Assembly: GCA_030603495.1 (NCBI GenBank)
Contig: JAUVXR010000029.1
Coordinates: 1-29,947 of the forward strand
Length of the DNA: 29,947 nt
Reading direction: 5' to 3'
From: a bacterium
GTDB taxonomy: Bacteria > Armatimonadota > Zipacnadia > Zipacnadales > Zipacnadaceae
The notes beneath the pieces are model-generated. The model did no database searches. It had not been told where the DNA came from and was given only the letters and a program-made list of their open reading frames with translations. Of this stretch, positions 7,478 to 17,755 are shown one piece after another. The position numbers were made by a program, and so were the translations under genes. How positions within the stretch are numbered: position 1 is the stretch's first letter; every line of letters begins with the position of its first letter.

Positions 7478-7524
7478 CAACAACATTAAGAGGCAAGAGC
7501 TATCCTATAGCACAACTGTTGTTG
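7478..7524 (+). promoter_or_regulatory. Nested inverted repeat just upstream of a candidate promoter
   Basis: The outer arms CAACAACA (7478-7485) and TGTTGTTG (7517-7524) are perfectly complementary. Inside them, GCTAT (7499-7503) and ATAGC (7507-7511) form a second hairpin. The element ends 7 bp before the candidate -35 at 7532, which suits an operator or a structured upstream RNA. Confidence 0.4.
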
Positions 7525-7531
7525 CAAGTAT

Positions 7532-7559
7532 TTGTACTAAGACCACTACATAGCATAAT
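7532..7559 (+). promoter_or_regulatory. Candidate promoter for the polysaccharide operon
   Basis: TTGTAC (7532-7537) and CATAAT (7554-7559) are separated by 16 bp. The -10 matches 5/6 and the -35 only 3/6. An alternative is TTGATA (7609-7614), a 5/6 -35 match, followed 18 bp later by a poor -10 TAGATA. Confidence 0.4.
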
Positions 7560-7665
7560 AGAGGAAAGCAGTCCTCCTGTGCCGAACTCTCCACAATAAG
7601 CCCGGCTGTTGATAATAACTGGGCATGGCGGATAGATATAGCATAAAACATTCAACAGAACAGGG

Positions 7666-9120
7666 ATGAAGCTCACGCACGAGCAGAGAGAAATAGATAT
7701 CTATGAATATGTAAGCACCGCCCTCAACCACTGGCGAGTGTGGGTGGGTACAGCTATCGCGGCGGTGATAGCAGCAACGATCTGGACCGTCTTCATTGCT
7801 CCCGTAGAGTACTCTACGACGACCAGTATCATCGCCACCGGCGAGCTACTGAACAACCACGAGAGAAGGGGGCGGGTAATAGAAGCACTACCCATCGCGT
7901 TACCACAAGAGGCGGGAGCAGAGGCAGAACTGTGCCGGGAGATACTAGGAACACAAGCAGTGCGCGCCGCAGTTATACAGAAGTGCCAACTGATGGATAT
8001 CCTCCGGGCGCGGGGCGCCCGCGAAGCGGAGGCGGCGCTAGCAAGGCGCACGGAGGTTATAATCCGCCGGCCCGGCGTAGTCGCGCTAAAAGTAACACTT
8101 CCGGGGCCTCGGCTGGTGAGACTGGCGAGGTCTGCGCCCAGCGCTCAAGAGACAAAGAAGCTGGTCGTCCGCGTGGCAACTGCATATACAGAGGCGGCCC
8201 AGGACTGCCTGTCCGAGCTCCGCCTGACTGCCGCCAAGCGGAAGCGAGTGTTCCTGGAGCGCCGCAAGCAGGAGGTCGGCGAGGGGCTAGCTCAGGCCGA
8301 GAGCACGGTTCGCCTGTGGGAAGCGGCGCACAGATTGATGCGGCCGGAGCTCGTCGGTAAGCTGTCTACCGAGGAACTGATTCGGCTGCAGCAGGCACAA
8401 GAAGAGGCTCGGGTGGAAGCGAAGACCGCACGGCGGCGGATAGCCAGCCTGCGTAAGCAGCAAGAAGAGCACCCAGAAATGGAACCCGCCTCGGTGGTGC
8501 GCCGGGCTAATCCTGTCATAGTGAAGATGCGAGAGAGGCTGATAGAGTTCGAGGCCCAACTAGCGATAGCGCGGCACATAGAGGGTAAGGCCGAGCAACA
8601 CCCAGAGGTCCGGGCAATCCGAGAGGAACTTGCCTCCGCCCAGGAAGCGCTGGCAGAAGCGGAGCAAGAGGCAATGCTGGAGGCGAGCACGACGGAGGTG
8701 GCCAGCCCGGGAGCGCGCCGAGTGCGGGAGGACCTGCTGGCCTGGCTGGTTAATGAACAAGCCCTCGAAGCGCGAATACAGGGGATGGAGACGGCGATGC
8801 GCCGTGCGGAGGAAAGCATCGTAGAACTTTCCGGCGAGGCACTGGAGTACGGGCGGCTGATACGCACGGCCAAGATCAAGGAAAGGCTATTCGAGACACT
8901 GGCCGCTGAGTACGAGCAGGCCTTGATTGATGAGCAGGCTAGCGAGCCGGGCTTCTACGTACTCGACGCGCCAGTGCTGCCGGAACGTCCCGTGGGACCA
9001 AGTATACTCGCGAAGATAGCGCTGGCCGGGCTACTGGGAGGGCTGGTGGGCTGGGTCTGGGTTGTTGCCTTCGGCGGGGCGTATAGAGACAAGAGCGGCG
9101 GAGGAGAGCGGGAAGAATAG
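7666..9120 (+). CDS. Wzz-like polysaccharide chain-length regulator
   Basis: This 484-aa protein has the two-transmembrane polysaccharide co-polymerase layout: a short cytosolic N-terminus (EIDIYEYVSTALNHW, typical of Wzz), TM1 at about 26-45, a long charged and coiled-coil periplasmic region (about 180-430, rich in Glu, Arg and Ala), a proline-rich APVLPERPVGP segment, and TM2 at about 447-469. It ends in a short basic/acidic tail with no tyrosine-kinase domain, so it resembles a PCP-1/2a protein without a fused kinase. Wzz proteins set the chain length made by Wzy at the inner membrane. It is the first gene of a plus-strand run, followed 26 bp later by the Wzy-like gene. The SD is weak (AGGG abuts the ATG). 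Confidence 0.8.
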   Translation: MKLTHEQREIDIYEYVSTALNHWRVWVGTAIAAVIAATIWTVFIAPVEYSTTTSIIATGELLNNHERRGRVIEALPIALPQEAGAEAELCREILGTQAVRAAVIQKCQLMDILRARGAREAEAALARRTEVIIRRPGVVALKVTLPGPRLVRLARSAPSAQETKKLVVRVATAYTEAAQDCLSELRLTAAKRKRVFLERRKQEVGEGLAQAESTVRLWEAAHRLMRPELVGKLSTEELIRLQQAQEEARVEAKTARRRIASLRKQQEEHPEMEPASVVRRANPVIVKMRERLIEFEAQLAIARHIEGKAEQHPEVRAIREELASAQEALAEAEQEAMLEASTTEVASPGARRVREDLLAWLVNEQALEARIQGMETAMRRAEESIVELSGEALEYGRLIRTAKIKERLFETLAAEYEQALIDEQASEPGFYVLDAPVLPERPVGPSILAKIALAGLLGGLVGWVWVVAFGGAYRDKSGGGEREE

Positions 9121-9146
9121 GCCGGGGTTACACGAGAGCAGCGAAG

Positions 9147-10523
9147 GTGGTCGGGCGCAGCGTGGCACTAAGGATTTCGGCAATTGGGACGGTGGTGGGC
9201 ATCGGGGTCGCAGTATTAGCGAGCGGCGGGGGCCAGGGAGAACTGCTGGGGCTTGCAGGGCTGGTGCTGCTGATTAGCGGGCTGCTGGGGGTGCGGGTTC
9301 GTATGAGGGGCCTAGACTGGCTAGCGCCCCCGATGCTGCTTACGGTCGTTGTTGGGTTATATTATGTAGCCAGGCCGCTGGGCTTACTGGGCGGGCTACT
9401 GCCTCTGGCCGGGACCAATGCGGATATGGGAGCGGCGCTGGCGCTGGTATATGTGATGGTGGTGAGTTTCTGGATTGGGTATGGGCTGCCGGTAGGTGAG
9501 GCGATTAGCGTGAGCGCACCGTGGCTAGCGGGGAGGTGGTCGGCGAGGAGGCTGCGCCTGGCGATCTGGGGCTGGTGGGGGGTGGGCTTGCTTTGTTGGG
9601 CGGCAATGATATACAAGAGCGGCGGGGTGCTCGTACGGTTGACTATGTATGGGGGAGGTAGCGCCGCGGGACTGGGGGTGCTGGTGGTGGCAAGCGCTGC
9701 GTTGCTGGGGGCGGCCTTAGTAGTGGGGTGGTTGGGCTACCTCAAAGGGCTGATCGGCCGCGGGGAGTTGGCCGTGCTGGCGGTAGGTTGCGCCGGGCCG
9801 CTGGCGCTGCACGGCCAACGGGCCGCATTGTTGGTTCCGCTGATAATGGCAGCGGCGATCTACCATTATGTCGTGAGGCGGCTACGCGCCAGAGAGATTA
9901 TGCTTGCGGGCCTGGTTGGGGTAGTTTTGGTGGTCGTGCTGGGGCTGCCCAGGCTGAGATTCATGCGGACGGAGGGGCTGACAGTGCGGGCGGCTGATTA
10001 TGCCCGCATCGGTGGCTGGTTGGTAATCCGCAACCTAACTGCATTTGATGCGTTGATGCTGGCAGTCGGGAAGGTGCCCAGGGAGACAGGCTACCAGTGG
10101 GGGAGGAGCTATGTGGATGCCGTAGCAATGCTGGTGCCCCGGCAGATCTACAAGGACAAGCCTCGGCGGAACCTGTTCAATCGGCTGCTACGCAAGGAGC
10201 AGGCCGGGTCCATGGCGATGTCGCTTCCCGGGGAGGGGTATCTGAATTTCGGCCTGAGCGGGCTGGTGCTGGAGGCGGTATTGCTGGGGATCATATACCG
10301 AGCGCTCTATGCCTACCGGGGACGGCACCGGGACAGCGAGGCGGCGATTCTAGCGTACGCGATAGGAGTAGCTTTCTTTGGACTTATCTGCCGGGGAGGA
10401 CTTCTGGGAGGGCACCTGGGGCTGCTGGGGGCGTATATGATACTACTACTCGCGGCCACGGTGGGTTGTGGAGGTGTGTGGCGGCACACAACAGGGACAG
10501 ATAGACAAGGAGGACAGACATGA
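9147..10523 (+). CDS. wzy: Wzy-like oligosaccharide repeat-unit polymerase
   Basis: This is a 458-aa, highly hydrophobic protein with roughly 10-12 predicted membrane segments. The segment with WGRSYVDAVAMLVPRQIYKDKPRR and SMAMSLPGEGYLNFGLSG is typical of the 'oligosaccharide repeat unit polymerase' group, where a large loop carries a Pro-Arg/Lys-Pro motif and a Gly-Glu-Gly/Asn-Phe-Gly motif before the last helices. Wzy joins lipid-linked repeat units on the periplasmic side of the inner membrane. The start is GTG at 9147. The end overlaps the next gene by 4 bp (ATGA), indicating translational coupling. Between Wzz-like and sugar-kinase genes the polymerase role is well supported; a ligase role is less likely. 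Confidence 0.75.
   Translation: MVGRSVALRISAIGTVVGIGVAVLASGGGQGELLGLAGLVLLISGLLGVRVRMRGLDWLAPPMLLTVVVGLYYVARPLGLLGGLLPLAGTNADMGAALALVYVMVVSFWIGYGLPVGEAISVSAPWLAGRWSARRLRLAIWGWWGVGLLCWAAMIYKSGGVLVRLTMYGGGSAAGLGVLVVASAALLGAALVVGWLGYLKGLIGRGELAVLAVGCAGPLALHGQRAALLVPLIMAAAIYHYVVRRLRAREIMLAGLVGVVLVVVLGLPRLRFMRTEGLTVRAADYARIGGWLVIRNLTAFDALMLAVGKVPRETGYQWGRSYVDAVAMLVPRQIYKDKPRRNLFNRLLRKEQAGSMAMSLPGEGYLNFGLSGLVLEAVLLGIIYRALYAYRGRHRDSEAAILAYAIGVAFFGLICRGGLLGGHLGLLGAYMILLLAATVGCGGVWRHTTGTDRQGGQT
10507..10513 (+). promoter_or_regulatory. Strong ribosome binding site for the GHMP kinase
   Basis: AAGGAGG lies 6 nt before the ATG at 10520 and inside the 3' end of the wzy-like gene. It fixes the start of the kinase despite the 4-bp overlap. 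Confidence 0.85.
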
Positions 10524-11497
10524 TTATTAGGAGCCGAGCACCAGTGCGCGTAGACTTTGCCGGGGCGTGGACCGATGTGACATACTTCTCGGAGCCGTTC
10601 GGCGGAGCGACGCTGAATGCAGCAATAAAGCTGTACGTCGAGGGGGAGTTGGATGCGCACGAAGAGGAAGAGAGGTTGGATGTAGAGAGGATCGTCTCAG
10701 GGCCTAGCGGCAAGTACCGGGGGGCGGACCGAGCCGGCCTGAGCGTGAACTACCAGAGCAAGATCCCGGCAGGGAGCGGGCTAGGCACATCCGGGACATT
10801 GAACGTCGTGTGGCTGTCGCTGGTGCGGAGGCAACCGGTGAAAAGTATCGCGGAAAAGATGGAGATCGCCGCGCATGCCTACGATATCGAGAAGGTGCTG
10901 GGGATCATCGGCGGCAAGCAGGACCAGTACGCCTCGGCGGTGGGTGGGATCAATCTGTTTGAGTTCGGCGAGGAAGTGCGGCGGGTGCCGGTGGAGATGA
11001 GTCAGGAGCAGGTCGAGGAGCTGGAGCGGCATCTGGTACTGTGCTACACGGGCCGGCCGCGGCTCTCGTCGAATATCCACAAGAACGTCTGGGGGAACTT
11101 CCGGGCGGGTAAGAAAGAGACAGTCCGAGCGCTGTTTACCCTCCGGGACAGCGCATACGAGGGCAAAGAATATCTGGAGAGTGGCAGCCTGGACCAGCTA
11201 GGGGAGCTGATGAGCCGGCAGTTCGAGGCGACGAAGAAGCTGGACAGCTCGACTTCCAATGAGCAGATCGAGGAGTTGTTCGAGCTGGCGGCAGGCAGGA
11301 TTCTGGGAGCCAAGCCCTGTGGTGCTGGCGGGGGGGGCTGCCTGCTGTTTATGGGCAAGTCGCCCGAGCAGGCTCTGGCGTTGGCAGAGGAGCTAAAAAA
11401 GAAGCAGTTGACGGTAATTGACCTCCAATTCGATTTCGAGGGCTTGTGTATGGAGATGACCCCGTCGCAGACGGCGGACAGTAGCAAAAGCTCTTAA
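10520..11497 (+). CDS. GHMP-family sugar kinase (heptose-7-phosphate/fucose kinase-like)
   Basis: This 325-aa cytosolic kinase has the three GHMP motifs: an N-terminal APVRVDFAGAWTD (7-19), the ATP-binding PAGSGLGTSG (83-92), and the C-terminal KPCGAGGGGCLLF (about 266-278). GGKQDQYAS (131-139), with catalytic Asp135, is characteristic of the subgroup containing D-glycero-alpha-D-manno-heptose-7-phosphate kinase (HddA) and fucokinase-type enzymes. It probably makes a sugar-1-phosphate or 1,7-bisphosphate for nucleotide activation of a polysaccharide residue. No GmhA, GmhB or nucleotidyltransferase partner is in the window, so heptose versus another sugar is undecided. Confidence 0.8.
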   Translation: MIIRSRAPVRVDFAGAWTDVTYFSEPFGGATLNAAIKLYVEGELDAHEEEERLDVERIVSGPSGKYRGADRAGLSVNYQSKIPAGSGLGTSGTLNVVWLSLVRRQPVKSIAEKMEIAAHAYDIEKVLGIIGGKQDQYASAVGGINLFEFGEEVRRVPVEMSQEQVEELERHLVLCYTGRPRLSSNIHKNVWGNFRAGKKETVRALFTLRDSAYEGKEYLESGSLDQLGELMSRQFEATKKLDSSTSNEQIEELFELAAGRILGAKPCGAGGGGCLLFMGKSPEQALALAEELKKKQLTVIDLQFDFEGLCMEMTPSQTADSSKSS

Positions 11498-11509
11498 GGT
11501 ATCGCGGTT

Positions 11510-12712
11510 ATGCGCATAGGGATCAACGCGCTGGCGTGGGTGCCCGAGCAGCAGGCCGGTGTGGCGGTATACCTGCGCCAGCTGCTCGCGGCCCTGCAGG
11601 CTATTGATGCGGAAAACGAGTATATCCTGTATGTGGCCCGGGGGGCCCAGGGGCAGGCCGATCTGCGTGGCGAGAACTTCCGGGAAATAGCCTGCGCAGT
11701 CCCCCGCCGCTGGCGGCCCGGGCGGGTCCTGTGGGAGCAGACAGCACTGGCTGGGCGGGTGCGTGCTGGCGGGGTAGATGTCATGCTGTGTGCCGGGGGC
11801 CTGGTGCCGGGTAACCTCGGCATCCCCGCGGTGCAGATGATCCACGACCTGCAAGTCTTCCACTACCCTGAGAATTTCTCTTGGGCCAAGCGCAGATTCC
11901 TGACTGCTATGCTACCGCGCTCAGCGCGGGCGGCTAGCCTGACGCTGGCGAGCTCAGAGTATACGCGCGCCGATGTGATCAAGCTGCTCGGGCAACCTCG
12001 CAGTCGAACCCGCGTGGCGCTACTGGCCGGGGACAGCCGATATCAGCCGACCAGCGGCCAGGCAATTCGGGCGGCTAAGGACAAGTACGGTATAGGCGAG
12101 GAGTATCTGCTGTGCGTGGCGACGACGCATCGGCATAAGAACGTGGCGGCGCTGGTCAGGGCCTACGACCGGGTAGCGGAGGCGGGGGAGAGGCGCTGCG
12201 AGATAGTGCTGGTGGGCAAGCGCGGCTCAGGCCACAGGGCAGTGATGAATGCGGTGAGCGGCGCGCGTCACCGCGAGGGGATAAAGCTACCGGGGCGAGT
12301 GCCTAGAGAGGACTTAGCGGCACTCTATAGCGGGGCAACCGCTTTCGTCCTACCCTCGTTGTTTGAGGGGTTTGGGATGACGGTGCTGGAGGCGATGCAA
12401 TGCGGCTGTCCGGTGGCTTGTTCTTCGTTGACTGCGCTGCCGGAGGTGGCGGGTGACGCGGCGCTGCTGTTTGACCCGCGCGACGACGGTGCCTTCGCGG
12501 AAGCAGTCCAGCGGATCACCGAAGACGAAGCACTGCGGACGGAGTTGCGCGAGAAGGGGAGAGCCCGGGCGCAGGAGTTTAGCTGGGAGCGCACAGCGGG
12601 GCAAACACAGACAGCGCTGCTCGATGCTGGGGGCGGGGAGAGGTCCGGCAAGCAATCCCGGGGAAGTCTAATGGATAGACGCACAGCAACTCATGCTGAC
12701 AGATCCCCCTGA
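11510..12712 (+). CDS. GT4-family glycosyltransferase
   Basis: This 400-aa retaining glycosyltransferase has the GT-B fold: an N-terminal MRIGINALAW strand and Gly-rich loop, an IHDLQVFHYPENF acceptor-side segment (111-123), a linker with ASSEYTRADVIK (147-158), and the C-terminal donor domain with GRV (262-264) and the E-x7-E motif FEGFGMTVLE (E286 and E294). It presumably adds one sugar to the growing lipid-linked repeat unit on the cytosolic face. It lies 12 bp after the GHMP kinase and 15 bp before araB, so it is probably co-transcribed with both. The last about 35 residues are hydrophilic and non-conserved. Donor and acceptor cannot be read from sequence. Confidence 0.85.
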   Translation: MRIGINALAWVPEQQAGVAVYLRQLLAALQAIDAENEYILYVARGAQGQADLRGENFREIACAVPRRWRPGRVLWEQTALAGRVRAGGVDVMLCAGGLVPGNLGIPAVQMIHDLQVFHYPENFSWAKRRFLTAMLPRSARAASLTLASSEYTRADVIKLLGQPRSRTRVALLAGDSRYQPTSGQAIRAAKDKYGIGEEYLLCVATTHRHKNVAALVRAYDRVAEAGERRCEIVLVGKRGSGHRAVMNAVSGARHREGIKLPGRVPREDLAALYSGATAFVLPSLFEGFGMTVLEAMQCGCPVACSSLTALPEVAGDAALLFDPRDDGAFAEAVQRITEDEALRTELREKGRARAQEFSWERTAGQTQTALLDAGGGERSGKQSRGSLMDRRTATHADRSP

Positions 12713-12727
12713 GTAAGAGGCAACACG

Positions 12728-14416
12728 TTGAGCGACAAACGCTACTCTCTGGGCGTTGATTTCGGAACCAACTCTGTGCGGGCAGTGATTGTTGACGTCG
12801 GCGATGGCCAAGTCGTCGGAGCAGCGGTGCACGCTTACAAGCGGGGCGATGCAGGTATCCTGACGGACCCGGATAACCCGCACGTGGCGCGCCAGCATCC
12901 GGCTGACTACACCGCAGGCCTCGAGGCCAGTGTGCCCGGGGCCATTGCCGTGGCGGCGGGCACCGATGGCTTCGCACCAGCCAACATCATCGGGGTGGGC
13001 ATTGACACGACCGGCTCGACGCCGCTGCCAGTGGACGAAACCGGGACGCCGTTGGCCTTTCAGCCAGAGTTTGCAGGGAACCTCAACGCTCTGGCCTGGT
13101 TGTGGAAAGACCATTCCGGAGTGGCCGAGGCCGAGCATATCACCGAGCTGGCGTCCCAGTACCACCCCGAATACTTGGGCCGCTGTGGCGGGACGTATTC
13201 ATCCGAGTGGTTTTTCGCCAAGGTCTGGCACTGCCTGAACGTGGCGCCGGAGGTCTTTGACGCAGCGTATAGCTGGGTGGAATGCTGCGATTATATTCCG
13301 GCGCTACTCACTGGGACGCTTCGGCCCGAGGCGATTAAGCGCAGCGTCTGCGCTGCTGGGCACAAGGCTATGTATTGCGAAGAATGGTGTGGGCTACCGG
13401 ATGCAGAGTTCCTGGCAAGGCTCGATCCCAAGATTGGAGCGTTGCGCAAACGGCTCTATGAGCGGGCGTATAGCTCTGACATCGCGGCGGGTAGTCTGAC
13501 CGAGCAGTGGGCGGAGAAGCTGGGGCTGCCGAGCGGGATTCCGGTGGCGGTCGGTGCCTTCGACGCCCACCACGGCGCCGTAGGCGCTGGCGTGGGGGAG
13601 GGGACGCTGGTCAAGGTCATTGGCACCTCTTCGTGCGATATGACGGTGGCGAGCAAGGAATCAGGCAGCGCCGAGATCCCGGGCGTCTGCGGGGTCGTGG
13701 ACGGCTCGATCGTGCCAGGGTACTACGGCATCGAAGTCGGGCAGTCGGCAGTCGGGGATATCTTCAACTGGTGGGTGACAGAAATCTGCGGGGGTAGGGG
13801 AGAGCTGCACGAGGTGCTGACCGCAGAGGCGGCCCAACTCAAACCCGGCGAGAGCGGCCTGCTGGCGCTGGATTGGAATAATGGTAACCGGACTATTCTG
13901 GTGGACGCGCGTCTGACTGGGCTGCTCATCGGCCAGACGCTCCATACCACTCCCGCCGAGGTCTATCGGGCGCTGATCGAGGCGACTGCCTTCGGCGGCC
14001 TGACGATTCTCAACCGGTTGGAGGAGTATGGGGTGCCGGTGCATCGGGTGATCAACTGCGGGGGGATTGCCGAGAAGAACGCGATGCTGATGCAGATCTA
14101 TGCTGATGCAACCGGGCGAAGGATGGAGCTGTCGCGGGCGGAGGAGACCTGTGCCCTGGGTGCGGCAATATTCGGGGCGGTGGTGGCCGGCGAGGCGGCA
14201 GGCGGATATAGCACGACCGAACAGGCGCAAGCGGCGACGACAGGGACAAAGGATACTTATTACGAGCCGAACCCGGAGAACGAGCAGGTCTATGCTCAGC
14301 TTTATGAGCTATACAAGCGGCTGCACGACAGCTTCGGCCTGCCCGGACACAGCGACTGCTTGTATGATGTGATGAAGGAACTGCTGCGGATCAAGCAAGA
14401 TGCCGCGAGCGGCTAG
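12728..14416 (+). CDS. araB: Ribulokinase
   Basis: This 562-aa FGGY-family kinase has the AraB-typical length and closely follows AraB along its length: VDFGTNSVRAV (10-20), GVGIDTTGSTPLPVD (89-103), LWKDH (125-129), GGTYSSEWF (154-162), CAAGHKAMY (208-216), FDAHHGAVGAG (278-288, catalytic base D279) and KVIGTSSCDM (296-305). It phosphorylates L-ribulose to L-ribulose-5-phosphate with ATP. The start is a TTG at 12728, supported by AAGAGG 7 nt upstream and by the MSDKRYSLGVDFG alignment to the family N-terminus. It is followed 30 bp later by araD. No arabinose transporter or AraC/AraR regulator is nearby. Confidence 0.93.
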   Translation: MSDKRYSLGVDFGTNSVRAVIVDVGDGQVVGAAVHAYKRGDAGILTDPDNPHVARQHPADYTAGLEASVPGAIAVAAGTDGFAPANIIGVGIDTTGSTPLPVDETGTPLAFQPEFAGNLNALAWLWKDHSGVAEAEHITELASQYHPEYLGRCGGTYSSEWFFAKVWHCLNVAPEVFDAAYSWVECCDYIPALLTGTLRPEAIKRSVCAAGHKAMYCEEWCGLPDAEFLARLDPKIGALRKRLYERAYSSDIAAGSLTEQWAEKLGLPSGIPVAVGAFDAHHGAVGAGVGEGTLVKVIGTSSCDMTVASKESGSAEIPGVCGVVDGSIVPGYYGIEVGQSAVGDIFNWWVTEICGGRGELHEVLTAEAAQLKPGESGLLALDWNNGNRTILVDARLTGLLIGQTLHTTPAEVYRALIEATAFGGLTILNRLEEYGVPVHRVINCGGIAEKNAMLMQIYADATGRRMELSRAEETCALGAAIFGAVVAGEAAGGYSTTEQAQAATTGTKDTYYEPNPENEQVYAQLYELYKRLHDSFGLPGHSDCLYDVMKELLRIKQDAASG

Positions 14417-14446
14417 ACGAGCTCGCGCAGGCAGAAAGGCGCGCCG

Positions 14447-15139
14447 ATGTTAGAAGAGCTGAAGGCGCAGGTATGCGCAGCCAACCTGGCTCTGCACGCT
14501 GCGGGCCTGGCGATCCTAACCTGGGGCAATGCCAGCAGCATTGACCGCGATGAGGGCTTCGTCGTCATCAAGCCCAGCGGCGTGCCGTATGAGGGGCTCT
14601 GCCCGGAGCAGATGGTCGTGGTTGACCTCGACGGTAACGTAGTCGAAGGCAATCTGCGGGCCTCTTCGGATGCACTCACCCACCTGGTCTTGTATCGCGA
14701 ACTGGAGAGTATCGGGGGTGTGGCCCATACCCACTCGATCTATGCCAGTTCCTGGGCCCAGGCCTGCCGCAGCATACCCTGTTATGGGACGACTCATGCC
14801 GACCATTTCCGTGGCCCGGTGCCGGTCACAGAACAGTTGACACCAACGGCTTTGGAGGGCGACTACGAAGTGGAAATCGGCGAAGCAATTGTCCGGGCTA
14901 TGCAGGGAATAGACCCGGGCGAGATCCCAGGCATTTTGGTGGCCAGTCACGGCCCCTTTACCTGGGGCGAGTCGGCGGAGCAAGCGGCCCAGCACAGCAT
15001 CATTGTGGAGCAGATCGCGCGCATGGCGGCTTTAACCGAAGGCCTAGCGCCGACGGCGGGCCCAATCAGCGGACAGCTTCGAGATAAGCATTTCCTGCGC
15101 AAGCACGGCGCGGAGGCCTATTACGGGCAGATGCAGTAG
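14447..15139 (+). CDS. araD: L-ribulose-5-phosphate 4-epimerase
   Basis: The 230-aa product is essentially the length of E. coli AraD (231 aa). It converts L-ribulose-5-phosphate to D-xylulose-5-phosphate using a zinc-assisted retro-aldol/aldol mechanism. Metal ligands are H94, H96 (HTHS) and H168 (SHGPFTWG). The phosphate/substrate motifs GNAS (27-30), KPSG (42-45) and SSD (73-75) are present. The catalytic Asp is in THADHF (D119), and the C-terminal DKHFLRKHGAEAYYGQ contains the conserved late Tyr. These residues separate it from fuculose-phosphate aldolase, the closest alternative. It is the middle gene of the araB-araD-isomerase block. Confidence 0.93.
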   Translation: MLEELKAQVCAANLALHAAGLAILTWGNASSIDRDEGFVVIKPSGVPYEGLCPEQMVVVDLDGNVVEGNLRASSDALTHLVLYRELESIGGVAHTHSIYASSWAQACRSIPCYGTTHADHFRGPVPVTEQLTPTALEGDYEVEIGEAIVRAMQGIDPGEIPGILVASHGPFTWGESAEQAAQHSIIVEQIARMAALTEGLAPTAGPISGQLRDKHFLRKHGAEAYYGQMQ

Positions 15140-15189
15140 CCTGACGGTGCAGCGGGACCTATGTGCCCATCATAGTAGTGCTATTCTTT

Positions 15190-15196
15190 GGAGGTG
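15190..15196 (+). promoter_or_regulatory. Strong ribosome binding site for the isomerase gene
   Basis: GGAGGTG lies 6 nt before the ATG at 15203, the best Shine-Dalgarno site in the araBDA block, and settles the start. Confidence 0.85.
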
Positions 15197-15202
15197 TAGC
15201 AA

Positions 15203-16612
<1,410 letters not shown>

Positions 16613-16630
16613 GCCAGGGGGGCGCGGTTT

Positions 16631-17701
16631 TTACTGCTCCTCAAACGAAGGGAAGCCAGTGGGCAAGAAGTAGCGGAGGTACTGGGTGCGGGCAAACCGG
16701 TCGGTCATGCCAGCAATGTAATCACAGACCAGGCGTGCCCGCTGCGGGGAACTTGAGGGCGGGACCGCGGTGATCTGCGCGAAAGCCTGCTCGTCTTCCA
16801 TATAGAGCTCGAACAAGCTCCGGATTATCCCGGCGACCTTACTCGTCTCTCGCCGAATCCGGGGCGACTGGTAGACGTACTCAAGCAGGAAGTTCTTGAG
16901 TGCGTCAGTGGCCTCGACTACTTTGGTGCTCATCTGCAGGCGCGGCTGGTCAAGGCTATGCTGGATGAGGTCGCGTACCATCGTGCCCACCCTCTGGCTG
17001 TGGCGTTCCCCTATCACCTCGACAATCTCTGCGGGTAGTTCCTCTGAGCCGAGGAAGCCAGTACGCAGGCAATCGTCCAGGTCGTGGTTGAGATAGGCGA
17101 TCCGATCCGAGACCCGCACCACCATAGCCTCCAGCGTCTCGAGGTTGACAGCCCGCAAATCGGTCTTTAGGTCGTCCATGGACTTGCTGTGCGCCACGAT
17201 ACCGTGCCGGGTTTCTTGGGAGAGGTTGAGGCCTTGCCCGTCTCGCTCCAATACGTCTACAACGCGCAGGCTGTGCTCGTGGTGCGCGAAATGAGCCTCC
17301 GGGTCATAAGCGTGGTATGCTTCATGGAGGCTGTCCTCGCCGGCGTGCCCGAAGGGCGTATGGCCCACGTCGTGGGCGAGTGCTATGGCCTCGACGAGGT
17401 CTTCGTTCAGGCGCAGGGCTTTAGCGATAGTCCGCGCAATCTGCGAGACTTCCAGGGTGTGAGAGAGGCGGGTGCGCAGGTGGTCTTCGCGGGGTGATAT
17501 GAAGACCTGCGTTTTCTGGGCTAAACGCCGGAATGCCCGGCACAGGTGGATAATGCGGTCCCTATCGCGTTGAAAGATGGTGCGGACCGGACACGGTTCC
17601 TCCGGCCTAGGCCGTCCCGCCGACTCAGCACTCAGGGCCGCCAGGGGACTGAGGTAAACTCGCTCACGCTCTTCGATCTGCTCGCGGATGATCATCTTCA
17701 T
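16631..17701 (-). CDS. dgt: HD-domain deoxynucleoside triphosphate triphosphohydrolase (dGTPase-like)
   Basis: This 356-aa protein hydrolyses dNTPs to deoxynucleosides and tripolyphosphate in the cytosol, helping to balance dNTP pools. The metal-binding HD motif is complete: H81 (RLSHTLEV), H110-D111 (AHDVGHTPFGH) and D207 (NHDLDD). FRRLAQKTQVF (57-67) and RTRLSHTLEV are characteristic of the shorter type-2 dGTPase-like group. The first ATG (17699-17701) is used; another in-frame ATG lies two codons in, and neither has a strong ribosome site. It lies between polysaccharide genes but is an unrelated housekeeping gene, head-to-head with the SLBB gene. Confidence 0.88.
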   Translation of the reverse strand: MKMIIREQIEERERVYLSPLAALSAESAGRPRPEEPCPVRTIFQRDRDRIIHLCRAFRRLAQKTQVFISPREDHLRTRLSHTLEVSQIARTIAKALRLNEDLVEAIALAHDVGHTPFGHAGEDSLHEAYHAYDPEAHFAHHEHSLRVVDVLERDGQGLNLSQETRHGIVAHSKSMDDLKTDLRAVNLETLEAMVVRVSDRIAYLNHDLDDCLRTGFLGSEELPAEIVEVIGERHSQRVGTMVRDLIQHSLDQPRLQMSTKVVEATDALKNFLLEYVYQSPRIRRETSKVAGIIRSLFELYMEDEQAFAQITAVPPSSSPQRARLVCDYIAGMTDRFARTQYLRYFLPTGFPSFEEQ

Positions 17702-17746
17702 TGGGCAGGGCTGTCACACCACCTCGGCCACCCCGCCTCCCCACCA

Positions 17747-17755
17747 ATTATACCA
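17747..17755 (-). promoter_or_regulatory. Candidate promoter (-10) for the dNTPase gene
   Basis: The minus strand has a perfect TATAAT (plus positions 17747-17752) with an upstream TGG forming an extended -10. A TTGCCG lies 15 bp upstream as a weak -35. The distance to the ATG is about 45 bp, a normal leader. Confidence 0.55.

Larger units (their letters stand above)
7217..7665 (+). other. AT-richer leader/intergenic region upstream of the polysaccharide operon
   Basis: This 449-bp stretch carries no convincing gene and is visibly more AT-rich than its surroundings. It holds a 15-bp direct repeat (7279-7293 and 7369-7383), a nested inverted repeat (7478-7524) and two promoter-like hexamer pairs (7532-7559, and TTGATA 7609-7614 with TAGATA 7633-7638, 18-bp spacing). 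It is the most likely control region for the genes from 7666 to 16612. Confidence 0.6.

Noticed and set aside
16613-16630. Terminator in the 18-bp gap between the isomerase and dNTPase genes
   Set aside because: A G-run and a short T-run are present but there is no stem.
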